Assembly: GCA_013330825.1 (NCBI GenBank) | Contig: DUHN01000002.1 | Coordinates: forward strand, 1 to 26,182 | Reading direction: 5' to 3' | Length of the DNA stretch: 26,182 nucleotides | Origin: Candidatus Woesearchaeota archaeon | Lineage (GTDB): Archaea; Nanobdellota; Nanobdellia; Woesearchaeales; GW2011-AR4 | In this document: positions 8,301 through 14,142 of the stretch, piece after piece | Position numbering within the stretch: the first letter of the stretch is position 1 | How the letters are laid out: each line of letters begins with the position of its first letter | Program-made: the position numbers and the translations under genes | The notes under the pieces: model-generated | Databases searched by the model: none | Told to the model about the DNA's origin: nothing | What the model saw: the letters and a program-made list of their open reading frames with translations, nothing else

Positions 8301-10295
8301 CTCGATGATCCGCTCTTCCAACAGGCCATTGTCTTGGAGCTGCGCCTGCTGCTCGGCGGTCGCCCCCGCAAGCGCATAGCGGAATCCCTTAAATTGCCCA
8401 AACCCGTCATCAACCCGTTCGCGCGTATAGTGGACATCCTTTCCCGTGACTCTCATCGTTTCCATGAACTGGCCGTTTGGGGCGCGCGTCCTGCCAATGT
8501 CCGCATTTTGCAGGTTCGAGGTGTAGTAGAAATTGTCTGACTTGACGTATTCGCTGCCCGTGTCTCCCAGCAGATGGACCTTCGGGCTGGTCTGGTACAT
8601 CCTGAGGTTCTGGTTGTATGCGCTTTCCATGGCGACAATCCCGTTGAGGAGCGCGGTTCTCCGCAGCGGGGTGGTCCTGCCCCCTTCCTTGGCATATGTC
8701 TTGATGTCCACGGGATCTTTCGTGCCGTCCGTATACCGCACCCCTATCATCAGCTGCGGCTTGTCCGGGTCCAGGCTCTGCTCCACGATGACGGTGTTGA
8801 GCCGCTCCCGGTAGAGGAACGTGTCCGTGAGCAGCGCTTCCATACTGTCGATATCCTTCTTTTGGAGTATCTTGAACGCATCCAGCGTGGTGGAATCGCC
8901 GCGTGTATAGAAGACCGTTATCTTGTCCTTCCCATTAATCTCGTTGGTAATCCTGTCCGCGGCATCCGGCCTGTCCGCCGTCTTTATCTGCCCGGAAGAC
9001 GCATAGGGGATGGCGTTGTACAGTATCTCGACGTCCCGCTTCTCGATGGGGTCGTAGCCGACGATGTAATCCGATTTGCTTGACTTGTCCGACTTCTCAA
9101 GGAGTATCGCCCGCGTCAATCCTCCGTCAAAGGGGTTGCCATCCGACCCCAGTTTCCCGATGTCCGTCTGGCCCTTCCTGTTCTGGAAATGGAGCTGTGC
9201 CTTGCCCCCCTTGTTTGTCACCACAATCTCGGTGTCGCCCCCGTTCTGCTGGTCAACGGCGTAGCTCCGCAGGACAGTGCCCTTGTCGTCGAGCTGGCTC
9301 ACGATGATTTTCCCCTTGTCAGCCGCGTCAGGGCCGCCGTCGAGATAGGAGAAGGAGAACTGCTTTGAGGAGATTGACGGGCCGAGGGTCACGAAGAACG
9401 TCGCGCATTCGCTTCCCGCGCATTTCCCCAGGTCCTGGACGGAGAAGACATACTGGGCCCCTTTCGCCTCGAATCCCCCGCCGAACCTGAGCTGGGGGGA
9501 AGCGCCTGTTTTCCGGCCGTCGAGGAATTTGGAGATATCCATCTCGTCCTTGCCCCCAACCAGCAGGAGCTTCCCATCCCTTGCGATGACTTTGCTCTCC
9601 CCGGAGACGATGAATGCCCTGTTTTTTGTGCTTTTGCCGTCCCCTTCCGTTTCCACGATGATCGAGTCCGGGGTTATCGTAAGCGCGCGGCCCTGCGCCA
9701 CCGAGCTGTCGACTTCCGTCTTGCCGTTTTTGAGTGTCCACCCGGTTCCGCTGGCCGCGAACTGGAGATATTTGAGGCTTTTCTCCCGATCGGGCGCCGC
9801 CTGCCCCGAAGCGGCAATCCTGGATATGCCCAGCCCGTTCGGGGCCTTGTCCGTGGCGAACTTGAAGAAGGAGGACTGCAGCCTGGCGAGGCTGATTCCC
9901 TCTGTACCGAAGACTTTTGTCTTGACGGCAAACGGCACGGCCGGACTGGACAGCACGTCGTTGAGCAGCGCGGAATACCTGTCCGTCGCCTGTTTTTCTG
10001 CGTCCCTCGTCAGGGCCCGGATCAGCGATGCCTGCGTGTCCGGCTTCGCCGAGAGCGCGAGCAGGATGTCCTTCCTCCTGCTGTCCGGGAGGGCGTCGTT
10101 CCGCAGCATGTCCGCTGCCTTGTCGCTGCCGACCGTATCGATGCTCGCCACGAAATTCGCGACAAAGTCCTGGTCATTGAAATTGGACGGATCCGTGAGC
10201 CAGCCGTCCGGGTCAGAGGAGTCGAAAGGCGGCGCGGAAGCGGGGGAGGAGAGCAGGAAGAGAAGCATAAGCGCCGCGATGGTCTGCCGGATCAT
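5301..10295 (-). CDS. Giant secreted protein with a peptidoglycan-binding-type domain
   Basis: This gene encodes 1664 residues starting MIRQTIAALMLLFLLSSPASA, a clear Sec signal peptide. The reading frame is open further upstream, but that extension overlaps the preceding gene and lacks a signal, so 10295 is the start; one base separates it from the stop of the upstream gene. Residues about 25-190 look helical. Most of the rest is beta-rich and repetitive, with runs such as GKEVVFNYEMVPG and LKGTVDITGTFDLVGG. At about 1165-1232 lies a PG_binding_1-type domain with YYRGEIDGKFGVLTRDAV, KFQ and VDGIFGPLTKAAF. The only two cysteines form a CX4C pair near residue 291. I see no C-terminal membrane segment and no NxS/T sequon anywhere. 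It probably acts outside the cell as a wall- or partner-binding adhesin or scaffold; its function is unknown. Confidence 0.8.
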   Translation of the reverse strand: MIRQTIAALMLLFLLSSPASAPPFDSSDPDGWLTDPSNFNDQDFVANFVASIDTVGSDKAADMLRNDALPDSRRKDILLALSAKPDTQASLIRALTRDAEKQATDRYSALLNDVLSSPAVPFAVKTKVFGTEGISLARLQSSFFKFATDKAPNGLGISRIAASGQAAPDREKSLKYLQFAASGTGWTLKNGKTEVDSSVAQGRALTITPDSIIVETEGDGKSTKNRAFIVSGESKVIARDGKLLLVGGKDEMDISKFLDGRKTGASPQLRFGGGFEAKGAQYVFSVQDLGKCAGSECATFFVTLGPSISSKQFSFSYLDGGPDAADKGKIIVSQLDDKGTVLRSYAVDQQNGGDTEIVVTNKGGKAQLHFQNRKGQTDIGKLGSDGNPFDGGLTRAILLEKSDKSSKSDYIVGYDPIEKRDVEILYNAIPYASSGQIKTADRPDAADRITNEINGKDKITVFYTRGDSTTLDAFKILQKKDIDSMEALLTDTFLYRERLNTVIVEQSLDPDKPQLMIGVRYTDGTKDPVDIKTYAKEGGRTTPLRRTALLNGIVAMESAYNQNLRMYQTSPKVHLLGDTGSEYVKSDNFYYTSNLQNADIGRTRAPNGQFMETMRVTGKDVHYTRERVDDGFGQFKGFRYALAGATAEQQAQLQDNGLLEERIIEGAGYIRASGEADQGLSTWNALGRRVMGKTDMKDAAHYAKAEISYDLQQVAPEGTKGIGTEAVISLAAKDGGTAVTNLYLRNDNEEIRLVQGELKASRSTSMGSRVAAYINAQIMGGTETLAFPPNEDAILEVNGIRVTKPATILSFSTEKGMQKINIEAKGEMRQDLRISPTMTIQGKEVVFNYEMVPGSRKVDLNVKATGELQVAGQQGEASTTPIEITFRSSDQSSSETREFLVAGVEDERVKGTAVLSRPKNPFENAQLRQLDVTILDARNRETKVTVANTYLTDAGIGKNLVGEDIRVVRTVEGQPDTELSAENLNAVVRMPNGNTLQLENINLDKMKALVQGLELASGKISAGSATVETGDVTALFIRGLHLDGQGTLTYNGNVIALATAADKVDLNALFTKEKMTVEASGDSATMQAEEQTTEVKGFKVKATFSRDTKEIRIGSENLRISGSTTSAATATIPETPPEIVMPDGKASLRYRDGIRTAGLAPSERQQIQKAVTELQAQMKGREYYRGEIDGKFGVLTRDAVKKFQAEYNNKGEDQLRVDGIFGPLTKAAFEKTAPKVEIAADAKDAAPEKGKYTLDLGNVDAVVLIDNEKVKTAFTGTDLVFVSKTLQGSFTLAGNRIQAQVGFEGPVSDLRTAAEQAVRDILASGSAGKLRQSLTDTSVSFDRLVTTLEGKRNGEGYEIFVKTATNELVATRGGKELVRISADESKPMAEVAGTLVNNVFNLDKISGEVKTEKFIFAGSLVKAGNEVVENPLTGEFEIYRTGGDKKKLATINARNLGIAVTGARKVEAAGTIGFDVASLKGTVDITGTFDLVGGTGNLNGKFETDNKRFAYDFDGRTSEDNAFALVGTLTGKKGDGTSLKLSLFEGRDGGFYVELPQQQGRLQEAQVTIRNSGIRYPLDLTKDNPMPRNDAATAIANAVLGGMRRNTEIILLGNEGKLEITRKPVLTLVATGPLPILPFIQVSQTITGKQNIIKFLREKELLPR

Positions 10296-10296
10296 G

Positions 10297-11331
10297 TTAG
10301 GGGGTGACACGTATCGCTGTCTTTTTCCTGTCGAGACCGCCCTTGCCGTCGTCGACAAAGATTTCCGCCTCCTGGATGCCGGCGTCAGCCGCCGAAGGCG
10401 TGTAGGCCAGCAATCCCGTGGAGACATCTATGGAGATGCGCGGATTGGCCGACTCCAGCGAGTAATAGAGCGTGTCGCCGTCTGCGTCAAGGGCGTGGAT
10501 GTCCCTGCGCAGCTCCTGCCCGACGGAGGCGTTGTAGGAATCCTCCAGGTTGATGAACACCGGAGGGGCGTTCTTTCCGCTGCCGTTCACGAACAGGGCG
10601 CCGAAGCTGAGGATGAAGGCGTCCTCTTCCCTGGGACCGTACTGGTCGAGAATGGTGTACACCACATAGTCCTCTGATCTGGGCTCAATGGCAACATCGA
10701 CGTCAAACTGCGACAGGAAGACGATGTCCACCCGTTCAGGGTCCTGCCGTATCTTTTCCGCTATCCGGTCTGCGACATCGAGGTAATGCCTGAACGCGAA
10801 TGGGTAGTCGAGATTGAAGCGCGAGAAGGCCGCCTTCTCTTCCCCGTTCGCCGCGGTGATTTCCAGGCCGTAGTCGATATCAACCACCGCATTGCTGTCG
10901 CCGAACGTGGTCTTTACTTCCGGGGGGGAGAGCTCTGCGACCGAGAATGCGGGATTCTTCGTCTGCGCGCAGGCAGGGATGATGTTCTCAACGACTGCCG
11001 AGAAATCGGATTCCAGGGAAGCGGCATCGGGGATAGTTTTCCGGCCGGCATCATAATAGAGCCGCACCGGGATGCCGATGGCGTTCTCTCCCACGTCCAG
11101 CGTCAGGGCTCCCCCTTCCATGCCGAAGAGCTTGAGGTAGCGCCCGACCACGTCGTGAGCGCAGCTCTGTATCTCCTCCTTCACGAGATCGGTGCCGGTC
11201 TTGAACTCCGCCTGCTTCCCGAACCCTATCCTGCCCTCGGGCGCCCGCTGCACCAGCACGGCAGTGCCGATCGCGCCGAGGAGAAGGAGCCCCATCAGTA
11301 TGAAGAGGGTGACCTGGCTCTTTTTTGGCAT
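10297..11331 (-). CDS. Membrane-anchored protein with a C-terminal cadherin-like domain
   Basis: This gene encodes 344 residues. The N-terminus KKSQVTLFILMGLLLLGAIG is a class III-like or simple N-terminal anchor of a type common in DPANN surface proteins. A soluble domain follows at about 45-240, with two cysteines (QSCAHD and PACAQ) and a GME-GGALTLD turn. Residues about 255-342 resemble a dystroglycan-type cadherin/He_PIG Ig-like domain: APPVFINLED, LDADGDTLYYSLES, PRISIDVSTGLLAYTPSAADAG, VDDGKGG. These domains often bind calcium or other extracellular proteins. It is co-transcribed with the giant secreted protein (1 base apart), so it may anchor or receive that protein; this is inference from the operon. 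TATA at 11355-11363. Confidence 0.75.
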   Translation of the reverse strand: MPKKSQVTLFILMGLLLLGAIGTAVLVQRAPEGRIGFGKQAEFKTGTDLVKEEIQSCAHDVVGRYLKLFGMEGGALTLDVGENAIGIPVRLYYDAGRKTIPDAASLESDFSAVVENIIPACAQTKNPAFSVAELSPPEVKTTFGDSNAVVDIDYGLEITAANGEEKAAFSRFNLDYPFAFRHYLDVADRIAEKIRQDPERVDIVFLSQFDVDVAIEPRSEDYVVYTILDQYGPREEDAFILSFGALFVNGSGKNAPPVFINLEDSYNASVGQELRRDIHALDADGDTLYYSLESANPRISIDVSTGLLAYTPSAADAGIQEAEIFVDDGKGGLDRKKTAIRVTP

Positions 11332-11354
11332 TGTAGGCTACCCTAAGAAAGTCG

Positions 11355-11363
11355 TTTAATAAA
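11355..11363 (-). promoter_or_regulatory. TATA box for the surface-protein operon
   Basis: The minus strand reads tttattaaa, centred 28 bases before the ATG at 11331. It would drive the cadherin-like protein and the giant secreted protein together. Confidence 0.5.
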
Positions 11364-11394
11364 CATTTTGATTGGGGGTGAGGTATAGTTAGGT

Positions 11395-11590
11395 TAAGCA
11401 ATAAAGAGCGCCGTCTGTGGCAGGTGCGACGGTTTACGCTCAGCCTTTTCTTTCCCTCGCCTTCGGCTCGGCAAAGAAACACGCGGACGGAGTCCGGTGT
11501 TCTGGAAATCCTTGATTTCCATGAACCCTGGGGAAAAGAAAATGCCTCGCCGCACGCCACGACGGCACGTTTCTTTAGTTAAGCTTTCCT
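11395..11590. repeat. Palindromic element, copy E (possible family member)
   Basis: The gap between two minus-strand genes holds an imperfect inverted repeat. 11410-11421 (gccgtctgtggc) pairs with 11556-11566, and 11443-11455 (ccttttctttccc) with about 11530-11541. Inner hairpins include ggaaatc-ctt-gatttcc near 11513 and ggac-gga-gtcc near 11486. Architecture, size and position match copies A-D, but the sequence shares only short words, such as cggagtccgg with copy D. The rest of the 316-base gap, up to the stop codon at 11648, holds nothing I can name. Confidence 0.5.
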
Positions 11591-11647
11591 GGCCGACGCA
11601 CAAGAAAGGAGAGGGCATGGCTTTTCTAGTAAAGTGAAAAATTCCCG

Positions 11648-11989
11648 CTATTTTTTGGGTAAATTAGAAGGTTCAAAAGGTCCTGCAATAGCATCGATTT
11701 TGCGGCTTAGCGTTAGGTAGCCCATTGGTAAGATGGACTGGGATTCTATTACTGCGGCTAATTCCTGTCTTTTGGCAATGTACGCTGCATAAGCGGGATT
11801 TGATAGTAAGTCGTCTATTGCCTTTATTTTTTTGGTATCCACTTCTGCGTGTGCAGCATAATGTTCATTGGTGTTTTTTGTCGAGAGATAATTGAATCCA
11901 GAATATACTGCAGAATATACTGCAACACTCCCTGTAAGGGCAAGCGCCCATAAGGCATTTCTTGCAAGCTTGTAAGTAGCCTCTTGCAT
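11648..11989 (-). CDS. Small single-span membrane protein, unknown function
   Basis: This gene encodes 113 residues starting MQEATYKLARNALWALALTG. The frame is open further upstream into the S7 gene in a different frame, but the TATA box at 12011-12020 and the GGAGGT at 12001-12006 support the ATG at 11989. One hydrophobic segment at about 12-33 is followed by a charged tail with KKIKAIDDLLSNP and IESQSILPMGYLTLSRKI. Which side of the membrane the tail faces is not clear. The gene is more AT-rich than the ribosomal genes beside it. No family is recognised. Confidence 0.55.
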   Translation of the reverse strand: MQEATYKLARNALWALALTGSVAVYSAVYSGFNYLSTKNTNEHYAAHAEVDTKKIKAIDDLLSNPAYAAYIAKRQELAAVIESQSILPMGYLTLSRKIDAIAGPFEPSNLPKK

Positions 11990-12000
11990 GAATCCGTATA

Positions 12001-12020
12001 ACCTCCAAGTATTGATAAAT
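12001..12020 (-). promoter_or_regulatory. TATA-like box and SD-like GGAGGT before the 113-residue gene
   Basis: On the minus strand atttatcaat (12011-12020) is centred about 27 bases before the ATG at 11989, and GGAGGT (12001-12006) ends 11 bases before it. Both lie in the 58-base gap after the S7 gene, so this gene may have its own transcript. Confidence 0.4.
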
Positions 12021-12047
12021 CTTTCTATGAGATAGTTATCTTGGAGA

Positions 12048-12641
12048 TTACCTGGAAGAATCCGACTGCCTTTCGATCTCGAACTTCTTGGCGATGGCCA
12101 TGGACGACGTGCTGAGGCCGTACGCCCCAAGAATCTCCTCCGCGAGGGCCTGCTCGATGGGCTTCTTCCTGTTGAACGAGCGCTGGTACGCTCCCTGGAC
12201 GAAATACTTGAGGGCCTGGTCGACCCTGCGCTGCGGGGAGCATTCCACCGCTTTCGGGTAGCGCGCGCCGCCGTATTCGACAGTCACGATCTCCTCCCTC
12301 TGGGCGGCGTTCTCGAGCGCCTTGACGAAGACCTTGAGGGGGTTCTGCTTGGACTGCCTCTCGATGATGGCAAACGCGTCCTGGACGATGCCGTAGACCG
12401 TCGCCGCCTTGCCGGTGTGGTGACCGGAGGAGATGAAGTGCTTCTTGCTCTTATGGCCGGTCGTCATCATCTTGTTGATGAGGCGCTCGACGATGAAGAC
12501 GTGGCTCTTGTAGAACCTGTTGCCCGCGTAGCGCGCGCCGGTGCGCGGCACGATCTTGGGGTCGAGGGTCACGTAGCGCTGCAGCCCGGGATCTTCCACG
12601 GCGATGCCGTCCATGCTCCACCTGTTGAATGCGAGAACCAT
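12048..12641 (-). CDS. rpsG: Small ribosomal subunit protein uS7
   Basis: uS7, 197 residues of archaeal type, starting MVLAFNRWSMDG. It binds the 3' major domain of 16S rRNA and nucleates assembly of the small-subunit head. Recognisable segments are the basic KSKKHFISSGHHTGKAA region, KALENAAQREEIVTVEYGG, the RYPKAVECSPQRRVDQAL stretch near the mRNA exit, and a C-terminal basic helix ending KKFEIERQSDSSR. The ATG at 12641 is two bases after the S12 stop codon; a GTG two codons earlier overlaps that stop. Co-transcription with S12 is the usual str-type order, but the elongation factor genes that often follow are absent here. Confidence 0.95.
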   Translation of the reverse strand: MVLAFNRWSMDGIAVEDPGLQRYVTLDPKIVPRTGARYAGNRFYKSHVFIVERLINKMMTTGHKSKKHFISSGHHTGKAATVYGIVQDAFAIIERQSKQNPLKVFVKALENAAQREEIVTVEYGGARYPKAVECSPQRRVDQALKYFVQGAYQRSFNRKKPIEQALAEEILGAYGLSTSSMAIAKKFEIERQSDSSR

Positions 12642-12643
12642 GC

Positions 12644-13081
12644 TCACTTCCTTGCCTTCTCTATCCTGCCCTTGAGGAGGGCGTCCAGGCTCTGGTCGTT
12701 GACCTTGATGACCTGCCAGCGGATGCCGGAAAGGTCCCCCTTCGTCTTGCCCATGGCCCCGCCGATGGACTCCACCATGACCTCGTCGTGCTCGTCAATC
12801 AGCTTGGTGGCCCCGTCTCCCGGGCAGAAGGCGGTTATCTGCCTCCCGTTCTTGACCAGCTGGACGCGGGCGCACTTCCTCATCGCGGAATTGGGCTGCT
12901 TGGCCTCTATCTGGACCTTCTCGATGACGATGCCTTTCGCCTGCGACGCGCCTTCAAGGGGGTCGGAGCTTGACTTCAGGGCGTTCATCTTGCGCACGAA
13001 CCACTTGTTGTGCCATCTGGCCGCTGCCCTCTTGTCCTTGAGCTTCTTCCCTGCGTTCAGTCCACGCGACTTCTTTCCCAT
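12644..13081 (-). CDS. rpsL: Small ribosomal subunit protein uS12
   Basis: uS12, 145 residues of archaeal type, starting [18 protein letters not shown]. It lies at the decoding centre and helps monitor codon-anticodon pairing. The universally conserved decoding loop is present as [15 protein letters not shown] near residue 61, followed by [17 protein letters not shown] and the C-terminal [18 protein letters not shown]. The frame stays open upstream, but residues before MGKKS have no S12 character and would cross the promoter. It is the first gene of the S12-S7 unit. The promoter at 13174-13181 implies a leader of about 70 bases, unlike the leaderless genes around it. Confidence 0.96.
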   Translation of the reverse strand: MGKKSRGLNAGKKLKDKRAAARWHNKWFVRKMNALKSSSDPLEGASQAKGIVIEKVQIEAKQPNSAMRKCARVQLVKNGRQITAFCPGDGATKLIDEHDEVMVESIGGAMGKTKGDLSGIRWQVIKVNDQSLDALLKGRIEKARK

Positions 13082-13173
13082 GCGAGTTTCCCGTACCTTT
13101 CCTGTGTCAGAGCCTTCCGTCTGTGCTCTTCCGAGACCGTATCCAGAAGGGGAGTTCTGGGTGTTCGGGGGTG

Positions 13174-13181
13174 TTTTTAAA
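13174..13181 (-). promoter_or_regulatory. TATA box for the S12-S7 operon
   Basis: The minus strand reads acctttaaaaacac. Usual archaeal spacing puts the start of transcription near 13150, leaving a 5' leader of about 70 bases before the S12 ATG at 13081. Confidence 0.5.
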
Positions 13182-13238
13182 GGTTTTTGTTTTGGGTTCT
13201 GTTGCATAATCGGGTGTTTGAATAGATGTGTTGCGAAT

Positions 13239-13295
13239 AGGGTGTTTTCCCTTCCTTCACGCTTTTTAAACACCCTTTTGCTCAAAGAAGGGAAA
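13239..13295. repeat. Overlapping inverted repeats upstream of the hairpin RNA candidate
   Basis: agggtgttt at 13239-13247 is mirrored by aaacaccct at 13268-13276, and tttcccttc at 13246-13254 by gaagggaaa at 13287-13295. The two repeats interlock. A TATA-like tttttaaa at 13263-13270 lies inside them and would place a plus-strand transcription start near 13293. The pattern could be an operator in this divergent gap. Confidence 0.45.
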
Positions 13296-13446
13296 TCAGT
13301 TAAATCCATCATGGCTTCTGCTGTCCAAAACAGGATAGCGGAAGCTCTAAAATGCGTTGAAAAACGCTCCTTCCCACCCTAAAACGATGGGGAGCGGGGC
13401 AGGCTCTTTTCACAGGCAGGGGGCTAAACACCTCCTGCCTCTTTTT
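13293..13446 (+). ncRNA. Candidate structured RNA with four hairpins and a terminator
   Basis: Four helices follow one another on the plus strand. Helix 1 is 13 pairs: 13314-13326 with 13333-13345, two of them G-U, loop aaaaca. Helix 2 is gcgtt-GAAA-aacgc at 13354-13367, a five-pair stem capped by a GNRA tetraloop. Helix 3 pairs about 13366-13376 with 13388-13395. The last is aggcagg (13414-13420) with cctgcct (13434-13440), followed by ctttttcc. A second ggcagg at 13398-13403 could compete for cctgcc, as in switching leaders. The 5' end is inferred from a TATA-like word at 13263-13270. The class is unknown: it is not a tRNA, I see no C/D boxes, and it could be a free sRNA or a leader of the HEPN gene. 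Confidence 0.45.
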
Positions 13447-13455
13447 CCATCGAAG

Positions 13456-13467
13456 ATATTTAATATA
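13456..13467 (+). promoter_or_regulatory. TATA box for the HEPN gene
   Basis: atatttaatata is centred 26-27 bases before the ATG at 13488. The HEPN gene therefore probably has its own leaderless transcript, separate from the hairpin region that ends near 13446. Confidence 0.6.
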
Positions 13468-13487
13468 GGTCTATAATCAGCTATCCT

Positions 13488-14024
13488 ATGCTCTCTAAAC
13501 AAGCATTGAAGGTATTAGATGAGTTACATTGCCAAAACTTGATTGAAGATGGGAAAAGTTTATTGAGAATATCGAAGTGGAAACAAGTCCCTTCTAAAGT
13601 ATTTGATAAAAACAAAGAGAAGAAAGGTTATTCCCAAGCGTTCTTCAAGCATAAATTAGATAGAATACACATAGGAATTGCTTGTGAGCATTTTCTAAAG
13701 GCTTTGTTTCTAAACAAAGGATATGCCATATACGAGTATGAATTAAAAATACCTTTAGAGATTGATAACCCTGAGAAGGGTATCAAGAGAAAAAACAAAA
13801 CTATAAGTTTTGATTTTATGATTCAACACATTCCCAAGATAATCTCTCTCACAGGTGAAAATCTTAACAAGTTTAAAGAGGGTTTATCCATAATAAAAGA
13901 TTGGAGGAATAACGAAGCTCATAATTCAAATAATGTAGTTGAAGATAAACCTGAAGAACATGCCTTAACCTATGATGCAATTAAAATTCTGATTAAAGAA
14001 ATTAAAAAAATAAAATCTAATTAA
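13488..14024 (+). CDS. HEPN-domain protein, probable ribonuclease-type
   Basis: This gene encodes 178 basic residues. The helical core RIHIGIACEHFLKALFLNKGYAIYEYELK, followed by KDWRNNEAHNSNN near residue 140, has the HEPN signature: an R-x4-H motif (RNNEAH) at the start of the last helix. In RNases of this family that motif forms the metal-independent active site. HEPN proteins are often toxins or anti-phage RNases, usually next to an MNT-type nucleotidyltransferase antitoxin. No such partner gene lies beside it here; the aminotransferase follows. The gene is strikingly AT- and Lys/Asn-rich in a GC-rich neighbourhood, a sign of horizontal transfer. A hairpin-rich RNA candidate lies immediately upstream. 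Some HEPN proteins are non-catalytic binders, so activity is not certain. Confidence 0.7.
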   Translation: MLSKQALKVLDELHCQNLIEDGKSLLRISKWKQVPSKVFDKNKEKKGYSQAFFKHKLDRIHIGIACEHFLKALFLNKGYAIYEYELKIPLEIDNPEKGIKRKNKTISFDFMIQHIPKIISLTGENLNKFKEGLSIIKDWRNNEAHNSNNVVEDKPEEHALTYDAIKILIKEIKKIKSN

Positions 14025-14116
14025 GACTTCTCTCCAAAAGTCCCTTCCATCTATTCCTTCCACCAACACCAATCCCCGCCCCAAGAGCACAACCCATTCC
14101 CGCATTTTCCAATACA

Positions 14117-14124
14117 TTTAATAA
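14117..14124 (+). promoter_or_regulatory. TATA box for the aminotransferase gene
   Basis: tttaataa is centred 22 bases before the ATG at 14143 and 28 before the in-frame ATG at 14149. The second distance fits the other leaderless genes better, so the protein may start two codons later (MDRNHLSPSDF). The gap 14025-14116 is almost free of G on the plus strand and holds nothing else I can identify. Confidence 0.45.
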
Positions 14125-14142
14125 CTAAATTTCCCAGTAACG

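Noticed and set aside
6256..9083. Long plus-strand reading frames opposite the giant protein
   Set aside because: They are composition-driven shadows, rich in Ser, Pro and Arg with no domain, no promoter and full overlap with a well-supported gene.
10296..10427. Upstream extension of the giant secreted protein
   Set aside because: It overlaps the preceding gene in another frame and precedes a perfect signal peptide that starts at 10295.
13082..13312. Upstream extension of S12 beginning [10 protein letters not shown]
   Set aside because: The residues have no S12 character, and the stretch contains the S12 TATA box and the inverted repeats. MGKKSRGLN at 13081 is the family start.
13293..13446. 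The hairpin region as a box C/D guide RNA
   Set aside because: No RUGAUGA and CUGA box pair is present in the right order, and the long stem plus GNRA hairpin does not fit that class.
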